From: JAJEBT01 sp965221485 | Lineage (GTDB): Bacteria; Pseudomonadota; Alphaproteobacteria; MPNO01; UBA830 | Assembly: GCA_965221485.1 (NCBI GenBank) | Contig: OZ244893.1 | Coordinates: forward strand, 1,674,001 to 1,738,000 | Length of the DNA stretch: 64,000 nt | Direction of reading: 5' to 3' | Part shown: positions 45,353 to 55,100 of the stretch, piece after piece | How the letters are laid out: every line of letters begins with the position of its first letter | Position numbering within the stretch: position 1 is the stretch's first letter | Notes under the pieces: model-generated | The model's database searches: none | Told to the model about the DNA's origin: nothing | Seen by the model: the letters and a program-made list of their open reading frames with translations, nothing else | Position numbers and translations under genes: made by a program

Positions 45353-46903
45353 TCAATTATCAGGTTCGCCAAGACCAGGAACATGCTCTGTCCGAAACGA
45401 TGACAGGGCTCTGGGACTATCCCCGGCTTCATCCTCCACGATCATTTCGAAAACGATGTCCTGAGACGGACCGGGGGCGACTTCAATCAGCCGCACCTTG
45501 CAGCGACAGTTCGTGACGTCTGCTGTGGGAACACCGTCAATCGTACATATACCGCCATAATTTATGAACATGTTGCCTGTGGCAGGAAGGAGAGTAGCAC
45601 CACTTTGAAAGGCGGAGAACGTTCCGTCCTCCTCCTGGCCCCTGGCCCAGACCTCACGGACGCTTCGGCGTTCCGGATCGACTTCAAACACTACGACACG
45701 GCTGAAATTGTCGGCATCCGGTTTCTTGGGCGTAAACGGGGTCGCCCGATGATTACCATTGTCGAAACACAGGAGCCCGCCTGAAGGCGTAATGGAGCAA
45801 TCATGCTGGTGGTAAGGCCACTGAAGACCATCTTCGGCGGTCAGTAACTTGTCCGACCAGGGCGGGCGCCAGTTTTCATGGGTCCCGAGTATCCATAACA
45901 GTTCTCCGCTTGGGCGATCGATTGCGATCAGACAGTCCTGGTGGCGCACGGAGGCAACAATTTGATCGTCTTCGGCGCGATAGGCCAGTCCGTTAAGGTG
46001 GCTCCAGTCACATGTATCCGGATAACCACGGCGCACCCAATAGGCATCGCGGCTGTCGTAGCAGATGCGATGCGGGTCCAGGAGATCAAGAAGCGGGTAG
46101 CGGTTCACAATGGTCCCGTCCCGGCGGAACTCAACGATAACATCTCCGACAACCGTAGCGGTTTCGGTTCCAGCAGCGGGATCGTCTTCCGAGGCGGGGA
46201 AGTCTTCAATCTGACGTTGTTCAATGGTGCAGGCCAGAAAATTTCCGGAGGGCAATTCGATGACCGCATGATGGAACATCTCTGCATCAACAGGTATCGC
46301 TTCCGCTGGAAGGAACTGCTGCTTCTGGCCGCGTTCCCGGTACCATGTGTTGACGGGCTCCCCCAGCCAGTTGATCTCACAGATTCGTCCCTCGCAAACG
46401 AACAGCAGGTTTCCGTTGGCGAGGCAACGGACATCCCCGATCGCCTCGTCATGGTGATAGGTCCAGATAACGTCACCGAAACGATCAACAGCAACCAATA
46501 ACCCAAGGCCGGCCATATGTGCAGTCGAGGGTGCATGGCGGATATTGAACATCATGGCCCCTGGCTCGCGCCTGTCTGCGTCACAAATCCGCATCACGAT
46601 CAGCGGAAAATCGTCGGGAAGCGTCGGTACCTCGAAAATGAGAGTCTCCGGGCCGCTCAGACTCGTGCCGCCTGCGTTGACCATCACATCGACACTGCAG
46701 ATCTCGCCCGGATGCAGCCCCACAACCGGAATCTGGTGGGTGGTCTTGCTGTCCGGTCCGGACTCCAGCCTCCGGACTCCACGCCGGCCCGAAACACGGA
46801 GAGTTACACGAGACTCCTCATCGGTTTCCAGTTCCACCACCGCCGCAAGGGGCACATGGAGATTGTGGTTGGCACGGATCCGGGGTTTCGAGACAAATTT
46901 CAT
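45353..46903 (-). CDS. Arylsulfotransferase (ASST) family protein
   Basis: 516 residues from the ATG at 46903 (MKFVSKPRIR), preceded by GGGA. A beta-propeller of the ASST type is indicated by repeated segments such as TYHHDEAIGDVRCLANGNLLF, HHAVIELPSGNFLA and HDCSITPSGGLLCFDNGNHR, with histidines at the positions that serve catalysis in bacterial ASST. ASST enzymes move a sulfate group between phenols without PAPS. Unlike periplasmic ASST there is no signal peptide. The CaiB CoA-transferase gene follows within 18 bases. Function could also be a non-sulfotransferase relative of the propeller. Confidence 0.78.
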   Translation of the reverse strand: MKFVSKPRIRANHNLHVPLAAVVELETDEESRVTLRVSGRRGVRRLESGPDSKTTHQIPVVGLHPGEICSVDVMVNAGGTSLSGPETLIFEVPTLPDDFPLIVMRICDADRREPGAMMFNIRHAPSTAHMAGLGLLVAVDRFGDVIWTYHHDEAIGDVRCLANGNLLFVCEGRICEINWLGEPVNTWYRERGQKQQFLPAEAIPVDAEMFHHAVIELPSGNFLACTIEQRQIEDFPASEDDPAAGTETATVVGDVIVEFRRDGTIVNRYPLLDLLDPHRICYDSRDAYWVRRGYPDTCDWSHLNGLAYRAEDDQIVASVRHQDCLIAIDRPSGELLWILGTHENWRPPWSDKLLTAEDGLQWPYHQHDCSITPSGGLLCFDNGNHRATPFTPKKPDADNFSRVVVFEVDPERRSVREVWARGQEEDGTFSAFQSGATLLPATGNMFINYGGICTIDGVPTADVTNCRCKVRLIEVAPGPSQDIVFEMIVEDEAGDSPRALSSFRTEHVPGLGEPDN

Positions 46904-47648
46904 GGCGTTCCCATTGCAACTGATTTCGGCACCGGGTCGCGACGCAGATTGGCCAGCGATTTTGCTCCGTCTGAAGTTACCGGCGGTCCGGAGCGACCGG
47001 CGGGTTGTCCCGCTCATGCATAGTGCGGTTCAGATACATAGCGAAATGAATGAAGTGATGGAATGCACAGGTCGCATTCCAGGCCAATTCCGCTCACTTC
47101 CTCGTCAACCTCACACTCCGCGAAGCGCGAACTCCGGCATGCCCTTCCCTATCCGTTTCGGACCGTCCCAGGTTTGATCTCCTGGATTACACCGGGATCA
47201 AGGGCAACAAAGGCCGGATGCCTGCATACAGAACCACCGGGCGGATCAGGACACGACGTTGTCTCCTCCACAAATCGAGGGCACATTCCTGCTCCACCGC
47301 ATGGCTTGCCTTCGGATCGGAATTGAGGTCAGGTTGCCCTCTTCATCCAGGCCGGCAAGATCTCCGTTCAGGTCTTCAAGCTGCTTCACCGGATGCGCCT
47401 GCGCTTCATGGCGGCCGATGAAACCCGGTGCCCATTTCTGTGGAAACCCGTATCCGGTGCGATGATTGTCGTGTCCCGGACGCGATACCGTTTCTGACAA
47501 ATCCTGACGACCAAAACCGGGCTTCCGGATTGAAGAACCTGACCGGACATTGCAGGGCAACAGGGATCCGCCGCCAAGACCTGTATCTGCGTCATCACCC
47601 GGAAGCGCGGATCGTTCTCAAGAGCAATGTCGGCGAAATATCAGGTCT
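46904..47648. other. Long gap between same-strand genes
   Basis: 745 bases separate the CmcJ-like gene stop from the arylsulfotransferase start, too long for one simple operon. Short frames on both strands (for instance 47246-47560 minus) show no familiar motif. A decayed gene is possible but not identified. Confidence 0.4.
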
Positions 47649-48536
47649 TCATTGCCTCATCGGGGCCATGCGCCTGGGTGTCTGGCTGCTGTCTTTACGC
47701 TTCTTGAATACAATAAACGTACGAATTTCGATGCTCTCCCGCGGAGGCGCTTTCGGATCCTGATCTGGCAGCCGAAACGCACCATGCGGCGTATAACGTG
47801 CCCGGCCATCTTCCTCGCTGTCCCAGCCCTTGATCAGCAAGACTTCTCCCCGATCCATTGCCGGTACCCAGTACCAGCGCTGATCTTCGGCCCAGGCCAG
47901 TTGATAGATCTCACCGACCCGATCGGGAAAAATCTGATCCGTCGGCAGCAAGTCGTCTTTGGCAATGCTGTTGGCGTCAGCGATGGCCAGTGGCGTGCGC
48001 CTTACGGGCCCGGTGATGGGACGCCAGACATTGATCTGCACAATTCTTCCACCCGCACCCAGTACACGGTTCACGGTCTCCACGCCCAGGACATCCTGTG
48101 CCCGCTTGGGTCCCGAATCATCGGTATAGTCGACATGGACACGGCCGGCAGGGCCGCGAACGCCATCTGGGTTCCGGGCCCCTTCCGGCGAATCAGACCG
48201 GCGCGTACGATCAAAGACGACAGCCGTGTCCGCGCCTGTCACGGTGCGCAACATCCTCTCGATCTCACGGTCATAAGCCTCTGCCCCGTCACCATCATCG
48301 TACAGATCAGCGACCATCGTCGGGCATGAATGGAGCTCAAAGCCCGTTACATCCAGCAACGACTCGCCCGCAAGGGACCGCATGTTCCTGATTCGAACCT
48401 GCCGCTCCTCGATCCGGAAGAAAATGCGCGGCTCTCCACCGGTCAGGGCAGCGCTCTCAAAGCGCGGCTTGGTGTCCTGGCGGACTGTGAAAGCAAGGTT
48501 CGCGACAATGTCGTCGATCTGGTCACCATCAGGCAT
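47649..48536 (-). CDS. CmcJ/NvfI-like oxidoreductase (2-oxoglutarate/Fe(II)-type fold)
   Basis: 295 residues from the ATG at 48536, which has AGGGAG upstream. The plan fits the CmcJ-like family first met in cephamycin biosynthesis and fungal NvfI-like enzymes. It has VRNMRSL-type N-terminal block (IRNMRSLAGESLLDVTGF), the iron-binding HVDYTDDSG near residue 155, INVWRPITGPVRRTPLAI, and a late ESIEIRTFIVF strand. Members hydroxylate or rearrange small molecules or are of unknown role. It is the only gene of its unit that can be shown, as a 745-base gap follows. Confidence 0.82.
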   Translation of the reverse strand: MPDGDQIDDIVANLAFTVRQDTKPRFESAALTGGEPRIFFRIEERQVRIRNMRSLAGESLLDVTGFELHSCPTMVADLYDDGDGAEAYDREIERMLRTVTGADTAVVFDRTRRSDSPEGARNPDGVRGPAGRVHVDYTDDSGPKRAQDVLGVETVNRVLGAGGRIVQINVWRPITGPVRRTPLAIADANSIAKDDLLPTDQIFPDRVGEIYQLAWAEDQRWYWVPAMDRGEVLLIKGWDSEEDGRARYTPHGAFRLPDQDPKAPPRESIEIRTFIVFKKRKDSSQTPRRMAPMRQ

Positions 48537-49190
48537 CTTGTTCTCCCTTCCGGTCGAGCCGGAACCGCACACTTGCTGTCAAATGGTCAAATGGACCATT
48601 CGCGTCAAGAGAGGTGCTTTGGCCTGAAATCCCCGGAGGGTTCCGGGGAGGCAGGCAAACCGCATAGGCTGCTTTCGTCACGGAATTCTTCATGCCGATG
48701 ACCATAACCGCAGCCACAGGGCTTTCCAATCGGTTGTGCAGACTCCGTCTGGCTTGCGAGCTTCCCGGACGCAACCCACCCTTTACACTTGCTGATCCGG
48801 GCTGACGCCCCTTCTTCCGGGACGCCATTCCGGGTGCTCCGTCAAGGCATATGATCAATTGCCCCCGAAAAACGATAGCGGGCGACATCATGAGATTCGC
48901 GCCCGGTTTGCCACTTGAGACCAGTGGAGTCTGATCCGGAGCCCTGGGCCAGTCTTCCACATAGAAAGCCTTGCCATTCAACAAGCATCTGTTATCCCGC
49001 GTGTCCGGCACTCTGGTCATTCTTCAGGTTGGCTTGCGAAACCGGTCGATTGGTCAGCCTTTCCAAGTGATGGACCCCATCCGGATCGTGTCAGGATGCC
49101 ATCTGCAAATACCGCTGAAGAACCCGCTTTTGACGCTCTCTTGCACGGAAACTATGATCACGTCGTTAGGTTCACCGGAAAGAGAGCGCC
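48537..49190. other. Intergenic region between divergent genes
   Basis: 654 bases between the CmcJ-like and cupin genes, which diverge. A small GC-rich hairpin (CCCCGGA at 48631-48637 with TCCGGGG at 48642-48648) is the only structure noted, about 100 bases upstream of the CmcJ-like start. No gene was recognised. Confidence 0.4.
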
Positions 49191-49793
49191 ATGGCAGAAA
49201 GACCTGATAACGTCGGAACCCTGGAGCCCAGACCTGCTGATGCAAGCGTGGGGCACAACCAGCCGACCGAGGTCGTGTGGGAACGCTGGCAGCGGAAACG
49301 CACATTTGTCCGGGCGCTTGAAGGGACCTATGGGGAATTACAGGAAGGGCTGATGAATCAGCCGCGGATCTACAAGTCGCGGGACTGGAAGTGGAAGGGC
49401 GGCCCCCAGTTTTTTGACAAGCCGATTGTGAATCCTCAGCGGACTGATATCGCACAGTCCATCGAAACCCATCTCTCGGTGATTGCCCCCGGCGGAACCG
49501 GTCAACGGCACGGCCATATGAATTCAGCGCTGTTCTATGTCATATCCGGCAAGGGCTACGACATCCATGACGGCAAACGCTACGACTATGAGGCCGGAGA
49601 TATCATTATCGTCGAGAATGGCTGCGTTCACCAACATTTCAATGCGTCCGATACAGAAGATCTGGTCTGCCTCGTCATGAAGGCCAAGCCGCTCTTCCTG
49701 TTCATGCATATGCTGTTCCAGAAAGTGGCCAAGTACCCGCCCAAGGAACCTGTGCCGGGCTGGGAACACTGGGAGCCTCCGGCCGATCTCTGA
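49191..49793 (+). CDS. Cupin-domain protein (first of a pair)
   Basis: 200 residues. A single cupin barrel covers about residues 80-160: GTGQRHGHMNSALFYVISGKGY with metal-site histidines, YEAGDIIIVENGCVHQHFN with the second histidine cluster. The N-terminal third is helical and may mediate oligomer contacts. The family is close to ring-cleaving or isomerising cupins of aromatic catabolism, but substrate is unknown. The next gene, 45 bases on, encodes a related cupin, so the two may form a heteromer or act in sequence. Confidence 0.85.
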   Translation: MAERPDNVGTLEPRPADASVGHNQPTEVVWERWQRKRTFVRALEGTYGELQEGLMNQPRIYKSRDWKWKGGPQFFDKPIVNPQRTDIAQSIETHLSVIAPGGTGQRHGHMNSALFYVISGKGYDIHDGKRYDYEAGDIIIVENGCVHQHFNASDTEDLVCLVMKAKPLFLFMHMLFQKVAKYPPKEPVPGWEHWEPPADL

Positions 49794-49838
49794 CTTCGGA
49801 GACCCTTGAACCCTATTGGCTTTTGGAAAGAACGATTC

Positions 49839-50441
49839 ATGGCGCACGAACGCGATGTTGCCCATTCGGGCAGTAACACCTGCAACTGGTATGCCGAAGA
49901 ACTGGCAGATTCGGCCGAGTTCCGCAGGAACTATCGCCGGAGACTTTCGGTCGTCAAGGCTCAGGACATGCCCTTCGAAAACTCCCCTGACGGCTTGATC
50001 AAGCATATGGTCAATGAACGGCAGAATACGACCGAGAACTGCGTCGAGGCCTATATGCAATTCATTCCGCCTGCCGGCCACACCGGAAAGCGGCGAATCC
50101 TCGCGGAACAAATCCTGTTTGTCCTGGACGGGTACGGATACGACCTTCACTGGGACGTGGAATATGATGTGGACGTCGATTTTCATTGGTCCTGGAAGGA
50201 AGAACCCCGGCGGTTTGATTGGGAACGAGGCGACTTCATTTTTGTCCCCGCCTATTGCACGCAGCAGCACTTCAATAGTGACCCCGACAACGAGGCGCGA
50301 CTCATTGTCATCACCAATCGCATTTTCAAGGCGATGGGGCTGAACTGGCTGGAGCAAGTCGAAAACGCACCCGGTTATGAGGGTGACCTCCAGCCGATGC
50401 TCGCCGGACCCGGCTGGTTGCCCGACACACGGGACGACTGA
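49839..50441 (+). CDS. Cupin-domain protein (second of a pair)
   Basis: 200 residues from the ATG at 49839, with GGAAAG upstream; a TTG at 49806 with GGAG ahead of it is an alternative that adds 11 residues. The cupin core is about 85-185: PPAGHTGKRRILAEQILFVLDGYGYDLHWD and FDWERGDFIFVPAYCTQQHFN (quoted in parts: PPAGHTGKRRILAEQ, FVLDGYGYDLHWD). An extra acidic and aromatic insertion (DVDVDFHWSW) sits between the two motifs. It resembles the preceding gene in plan but not closely in sequence. The DctPQM operon converges from the other strand. Confidence 0.83.
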   Translation: MAHERDVAHSGSNTCNWYAEELADSAEFRRNYRRRLSVVKAQDMPFENSPDGLIKHMVNERQNTTENCVEAYMQFIPPAGHTGKRRILAEQILFVLDGYGYDLHWDVEYDVDVDFHWSWKEEPRRFDWERGDFIFVPAYCTQQHFNSDPDNEARLIVITNRIFKAMGLNWLEQVENAPGYEGDLQPMLAGPGWLPDTRDD

Positions 50442-50562
50442 AGTATCAATAGAGGTGTTGAAAAAGCGGCCGCTTCAACCGCGAGGTGAAGGGTCGAAAC
50501 GTCGTTCTGGCCCGATTTCCCTGGAATCGTTCCAGAACTCCGCACAGCTACATCATAACCCA

Positions 50563-50580
50563 CTCCCTGAAATCAGGGAG
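50563..50580. terminator. Short hairpin between convergent genes
   Basis: CTCCCTGA at 50563-50570 pairs with TCAGGGAG at 50573-50580. It lies in the 283-base gap where the cupin pair and the dctM gene end face to face. No T-run follows on either strand, so it is at best a weak two-way terminator. Confidence 0.3.
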
Positions 50581-50724
50581 CTGTCATCACCCCTTACATA
50601 GGGTCTGCTTCAGACTGAAAGGCGCCTGTTGCTTGCGGAACAGCCTTCCGTCCTCTGCTTTCATCGATCCTGCAAGTCAGAAGTTCGACAGAGGTCCTGC
50701 TGTGCTGTTCCGATGGTCAGGTAA

Positions 50725-52038
50725 CTACAGAAGACCCGGAGCCCAAAGCGCAACGGCCGGAATACCCACAATGGTTGCCAGACGAAAAAGGTCGCTGATC
50801 ACAAACGGCGTCACGCCCTTGAACGTTTCGATGAGACTCACGTCCTCTGCCAGCGAATTGATCACATAAACATTCAGTCCGACGGGCGGTGTGATCAATC
50901 CGGTTTCCACCACGCTGAGAACAAGAATTCCGAACCAAATGGCCTTGGCTTCATCCGACATGTCGAGATCGAGCCCAAGCACTATGGGGAGAAAGACGGG
51001 TACGGTGATCAGGATCATGGCCAACCCGTCCATGACAGCACCAAGCAGCACATAAATCGCAAGAATGACGATAATGACAACCAGCGGAGACAGATCGAGC
51101 CCCGACACCATTCCGGCGATCCGTTCCGGCAGTTCCGAGAGTGCCATGAACGATCCGTAGATTTCTGCTCCTATCAGGATGAGATAGATCATGCCGGCTG
51201 TCTTGGCGGTATCGATCAGGGCGGCGCGAAAGGATATCCATGTCATGCGGCGAGCAAGAGCGATCACTCCGGTCAAGGCCGCTCCAACCGCCGCGCCTTC
51301 AGTCGGCGTGAAGATCCCTTGGTATATTCCGCCAATCACAACCACAAAAATAAGGACCACAGGCCACACAAACTTGAGGCTGCTCAGACGTTCGCGCCAC
51401 TTTGCACGATTGCCTGCCGGACCTGCTGCAGGCCATATTCGGACAAACACCCAGACGGCAATCATATAGTAAAGCGTCGCAATAAATCCCGGAATGAAAG
51501 CCGCAAGAAACAGATCGCCGATCGACTGTTCCGTAATAATCGCGTAGATCACAAGGATGATGGAGGGCGGAATCAGAATTCCCAGCGTGCCGCCAGCCGC
51601 AAGACAACCGGTCGATAGCGCGCCCGAATAGCCGAGCTTGCGCATCTCCGGCAGGGATATGCTGGCCATGGTGGCTCCCGTGGCAATCGACGATCCGCAA
51701 ACCGCACCGAACGCGGCGCAGCCACCAATCGTCGCTACTGCCATTCCGCCCCTCCAGTGCCCAAACCAGGAACGGGCAGCCCCAAACAGGGCCGAACTCA
51801 ATCCCGAATGCACCGCAAGATTGCCCATCAGAACGAAAACCGGAATCACGGAGAGTGAATAACTGGCCGTGCGGCCAACCGGGGCACCCTCGAGCCAGGT
51901 CAGGAGTTGACCGAAGCTCGTGAGGTAAGTCATGCCGACAGCACCCACAACAAACAACGCAATGGCAACAGGCATCCGCAGTGCGATGAGGGCCAGCAGC
52001 ACGACAAACATCGCAATCGCCAGTTCCGGGCCTGTCAC
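50725..52038 (-). CDS. TRAP transporter large permease subunit (DctM type)
   Basis: 437 residues from a GTG at 52038 that overlaps the dctQ stop (GTGA); the longer frame runs back into dctQ and is ignored. About twelve membrane helices. Signatures are GCAAFGAVCGSSIATGATMA, GGTLGILIPPSIILVIYA and GLITPPVGLNVYVIN, all typical of DctM. It forms the transport channel with the DctQ subunit and is fed by the DctP protein at 52578. Many relatives import C4-dicarboxylates, but other organic acids are common. Confidence 0.93.
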   Translation of the reverse strand: MTGPELAIAMFVVLLALIALRMPVAIALFVVGAVGMTYLTSFGQLLTWLEGAPVGRTASYSLSVIPVFVLMGNLAVHSGLSSALFGAARSWFGHWRGGMAVATIGGCAAFGAVCGSSIATGATMASISLPEMRKLGYSGALSTGCLAAGGTLGILIPPSIILVIYAIITEQSIGDLFLAAFIPGFIATLYYMIAVWVFVRIWPAAGPAGNRAKWRERLSSLKFVWPVVLIFVVVIGGIYQGIFTPTEGAAVGAALTGVIALARRMTWISFRAALIDTAKTAGMIYLILIGAEIYGSFMALSELPERIAGMVSGLDLSPLVVIIVILAIYVLLGAVMDGLAMILITVPVFLPIVLGLDLDMSDEAKAIWFGILVLSVVETGLITPPVGLNVYVINSLAEDVSLIETFKGVTPFVISDLFRLATIVGIPAVALWAPGLL

Positions 52039-52529
52039 CTCCCCGGTCTCCGACACATGTTGTACAGGGCGGCCAGGGCAAACAGCCCCAACCCGAACGC
52101 GCCGATCACATGGAGCCACCACGACTTCAGGCGGAGAAACATGGATTCATCACCGGTCTCGAACTTGTCAATTCCGCCCAGCACAACGCACCAGACCAGA
52201 ATTACAAGGATGGCGAACAGGATAAGGTTCTGGACCAGGTCAAGCGTGCCACGCAAACGCTCGGACATACTCGACGAGAAGAACTCGGCAACGATGTGAC
52301 TGTTCGTTACGTGAGTAAAGGCCAGAAACGAAAATGCAGCCACCGAGATCCCGTACTCTACGATTTCGTAATCGCCGGTAATGGGAGTACTGAACAGATA
52401 TCGCCCGATCACGCTGACAACAGTCAGCACTGAGACCAGAACGACTGCGAAGCCGCCCGCCAGGGCTACCGATTGGGTGAACCTGTAAAACCCGGACTGC
52501 CCGGGTCCAGGTTCACGCCGGAGGTCCAT
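52035..52529 (-). CDS. TRAP transporter small permease subunit (DctQ type)
   Basis: 164 residues with four membrane helices, the standard DctQ layout, including VSVIGRYLFSTPITGDYEIVEY, the usual R-Y-x-F and E-region after the second helix. It joins the large subunit DctM, whose start overlaps its stop. It begins 48 bases after the binding-protein stop. Confidence 0.9.
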   Translation of the reverse strand: MDLRREPGPGQSGFYRFTQSVALAGGFAVVLVSVLTVVSVIGRYLFSTPITGDYEIVEYGISVAAFSFLAFTHVTNSHIVAEFFSSSMSERLRGTLDLVQNLILFAILVILVWCVVLGGIDKFETGDESMFLRLKSWWLHVIGAFGLGLFALAALYNMCRRPGR

Positions 52530-52577
52530 GATCAGAGGATCTCGAGTTGCTCGTTCAAGATCTTCCGATGTGCTCTG

Positions 52578-53603
52578 TTATTGAGGTGTAAAGCGACGGA
52601 CAGCGGCACGCATATCCGCCAGCAATGCGTCACCGTCGATATTTTTCTTCTTCATGTCAGCGACCCAGTTCGAAATGACACCCTTCGATGCTTCCTTCCA
52701 GCGACGCCTGTCTTCATCGGAAAACGTGTAGATCGGTTTTCCCGATTTCCTTGCCACGTTGAGGGCTGGCAGATCATCCTTGTGCCAGCGATCACCGAAT
52801 TCCCGGGCCAGCGGCATTCCCGAATTGCGGTCAATTATCTCGCGGAGGTCCCCGGGCAGTTTTTCATAGCTGCCACGGTTCATCACCACCATCAATACGC
52901 CGGAACTCAGGCCGGGAAGCGCATAGTGTTTCGCAACACGGACGATCTTTGTGGGGAGTGAAATTGTCCAGGCCGTATAGACCGTGTCGATTACATGGCG
53001 CTGAAACGCCTCGGCCATCTTGACTCCGGGAATACCGACAGGGGTAGCACCGATTGTCTTGAACGCCTCGCCAAGGACACGACCGGACACCCGTACCTTG
53101 TGGCCTTTCAGGTCATCAAGACGCGTGATCGGCTTGTGGGAAAACAATCCGAACGGGCCAGGTGCATGGAGGACGATCGGGTGTGTGTCCGGAAAGTCCC
53201 TGGAAAACCACTTGTCATAAAGCGACCAGATCGCGGGAGCCACAATACGAGGGGAATAACCCGCGACGAACGGAAGTTCCACGACTTCGAGTCGCGGGAA
53301 CCGGCCAGGGTTGTAGCCCGGCAGGGAGTAGATGATGTCCACAAAACCCTTGCGCGCCTGATCGTAGAGTTCTGAGGCCTTGCCCCCGAGCTGTCGGGAC
53401 GGAAACAGCTTGATCGCAATCCTCCCGCCTGAATCCGTTTCCACCTTCTCAGCCCACCATTTCAGGTTCTTGAAAGAGCGAGCCACAGGCGGAACAAAGG
53501 TGTGAAGCCGCAAGGAAACCTCCTGGGACAGGGCCGGAGGTGTTGCAAAGCTGCCAGCTGCCAATATCAAGAGGCCAGCGAGAGTGTAACGCCTGACAAC
53601 CAT
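52578..53603 (-). CDS. TRAP transporter solute-binding protein (DctP family)
   Basis: 341 residues from the ATG at 53603, with AGGAAGG upstream and a signal peptide following (MVVRRYTLAGLLILAAGS to ALSQ). The mature part holds LRLHTFVPPVARSFKNLKWW, KLFPSRQLGGKASELYDQ and ITRLDDLKGHKVRVSGRV; the arginine in the last is the usual carboxylate ligand of DctP proteins. It delivers an organic acid to the DctQM permease encoded next. The paired cupins on the facing strand may act on the substrate. Confidence 0.92.
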   Translation of the reverse strand: MVVRRYTLAGLLILAAGSFATPPALSQEVSLRLHTFVPPVARSFKNLKWWAEKVETDSGGRIAIKLFPSRQLGGKASELYDQARKGFVDIIYSLPGYNPGRFPRLEVVELPFVAGYSPRIVAPAIWSLYDKWFSRDFPDTHPIVLHAPGPFGLFSHKPITRLDDLKGHKVRVSGRVLGEAFKTIGATPVGIPGVKMAEAFQRHVIDTVYTAWTISLPTKIVRVAKHYALPGLSSGVLMVVMNRGSYEKLPGDLREIIDRNSGMPLAREFGDRWHKDDLPALNVARKSGKPIYTFSDEDRRRWKEASKGVISNWVADMKKKNIDGDALLADMRAAVRRFTPQ

Positions 53604-53836
53604 TTCATGGTTCCTTCCTACAGTCATCACGGCAGTCCGGGACACGGTATTGTTTCTTGCAGATCGTTCCTCAACCCAAAGACAGAGGTACGGTTTCCCG
53701 GCGCCACCGAGCCGTGTTCCTTGAAGTGTAGCGCACCAGGATTGCCCGCAACAATGATATTGGTGGCTCGCCGACAGGGTGCAGGCCCGGAGGCCCGGGG
53801 ATCGTACCGCGCCTTGCCCGCCAGGGCCCTGCTCCA

Positions 53837-54352
53837 TCAACACGCTGTATCAGCGGAACCATCTGCACCCAGCAGGTTGCACTGTTGTCCGGGGGGCAGG
53901 GCAGCAATCAGTTCGGCAAGGCCCCGACCCGTTGCCGGATCCTGCCAGTCCGGCGCAACATCCGAGAGCGGGTACAGCACAAAGGCTCGTTGGGTCGCAC
54001 GAGGGTGCGGCAGGATCGGTGTTTCGGATCGCACAAGATCGTTGTAGGTGATCAGGTCGAGATCGAGAATCCGTGCTTCATTACGGGCGACCCGGGTTCG
54101 ACCGAAACTGTCTTCAATCTGATGAAGCGCGGCCAAGAGTGCCGCCGGATGCAGCCGCGTCGCCACCTCGGCAACACCGTTGATATACAGGGGCTGATTC
54201 GATGAGGGAACAGGAGTACTGGAATACCATCGCGAGTGCCGGATGACCCGGATTCCCTGCACTGGCATGGCTGCCAGTGCCGCATGACAGACAGCCTCCG
54301 GTTTTCCGAACACGGGATGGGGCAAATTGGAGCCAATGGCGACAAGAATCAT
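53837..54352 (-). CDS. folK: 2-amino-4-hydroxy-6-hydroxymethyldihydropteridine diphosphokinase
   Basis: 171 residues, the family's usual size. It adds pyrophosphate from ATP to hydroxymethyl-dihydropterin in folate synthesis. Motifs: an N-terminal VAIGSNLPHP, WYSSTPVPSSNQPLYINGV, RNEARILDLDLITYND (metal-binding aspartates) and PHPRATQRAFVLYPLSDV. The gene faces away from the NYN gene; the two starts are about 100 bases apart, and a shared promoter region is likely. folK next to an NYN gene and smpB-dapA is a familiar alphaproteobacterial arrangement. Confidence 0.95.
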   Translation of the reverse strand: MILVAIGSNLPHPVFGKPEAVCHAALAAMPVQGIRVIRHSRWYSSTPVPSSNQPLYINGVAEVATRLHPAALLAALHQIEDSFGRTRVARNEARILDLDLITYNDLVRSETPILPHPRATQRAFVLYPLSDVAPDWQDPATGRGLAELIAALPPGQQCNLLGADGSADTAC

Positions 54353-54376
54353 GAGTTTTGATTATCCAATGTCATG

Positions 54377-54404
54377 TTGCCTTCAACGCAAAATGCCCTA
54401 TCCT
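54377..54404 (+). promoter_or_regulatory. Possible promoter of the NYN-domain gene
   Basis: TTGCCT at 54377-54382 and TATCCT at 54399-54404 are separated by 16 bases in the short divergent gap between folK and the NYN gene, about 45 bases before the ATG at 54450. The fit to a housekeeping promoter is fair. Confidence 0.3.
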
Positions 54405-54449
54405 GTATTTCTCAAGACTTTATTCCTTTCCGGAGCAGGGAACGGAACC

Positions 54450-55100
54450 ATGATGCATTTCAATAGTAATGAAAAACTGGCCCTGTTCATTGACGGGCCC
54501 AATCTTTATTCAGCCGCCCGGTCACTGGGCTTCGATATTGATTACAGAAGCCTTCTGGAACTGTTTCGCTCAAGAGGCCGCTTGATTCGCGCATTTTATT
54601 ACACAGCAATTGCCGAAGATCACGAGCACTCGCCAATCAGGCCGCTCATCGATTGGCTTGATTACAACGAATATACGGTTGTGACCAAACCGCTCAAGGA
54701 AATGACCGATACTCTGGGGCGCCGGCGGATCAAGGGGAACATGGATGTCGAACTTGCTATCGACATGATGGAAATGTCCCGAAATATCGATCACGCAGTC
54801 CTGTTTTCCGGTGACGGCAATTTCCGGCGGCTGGTGGAAGCGGTGCAACGAATGGGGGTCCGGGTTTCGGTCGTCAGCACTTTCCGGTCAAGCCCGCCAA
54901 TGGCCGCTGATGAACTGCGCCGTCAGGCCGATGCATTCGTCGAACTGAGGGATCTGGCGGAGGATATTGCGCGACAGGGATATCGACCCGACGAGGGCGT
55001 TGCAGCAACAATCCGGGAGCCCGGCCTGCGCAGCCCTACACCGGCGGAACCTGACTTTGGCGTCGGTGAGATTGACGAAAACGTTTATCACAACACCTGA
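54450..55100 (+). CDS. NYN-domain protein (LabA/DUF88-like RNase family)
   Basis: 216 residues from the ATG at 54450. The PIN-like NYN fold is shown by ALFIDGPNLYSAARSLGFDI at the start, KGNMDVELAIDMME near residue 95 and HAVLFSGDGNFRRLVEAVQRMG near 115, giving the set of acidic residues used for metal and RNA cleavage. Relatives take part in RNA processing or in clock output (LabA). Its end overlaps the uracil-DNA glycosylase gene. It faces folK. Confidence 0.9.
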   Translation: MMHFNSNEKLALFIDGPNLYSAARSLGFDIDYRSLLELFRSRGRLIRAFYYTAIAEDHEHSPIRPLIDWLDYNEYTVVTKPLKEMTDTLGRRRIKGNMDVELAIDMMEMSRNIDHAVLFSGDGNFRRLVEAVQRMGVRVSVVSTFRSSPPMAADELRRQADAFVELRDLAEDIARQGYRPDEGVAATIREPGLRSPTPAEPDFGVGEIDENVYHNT

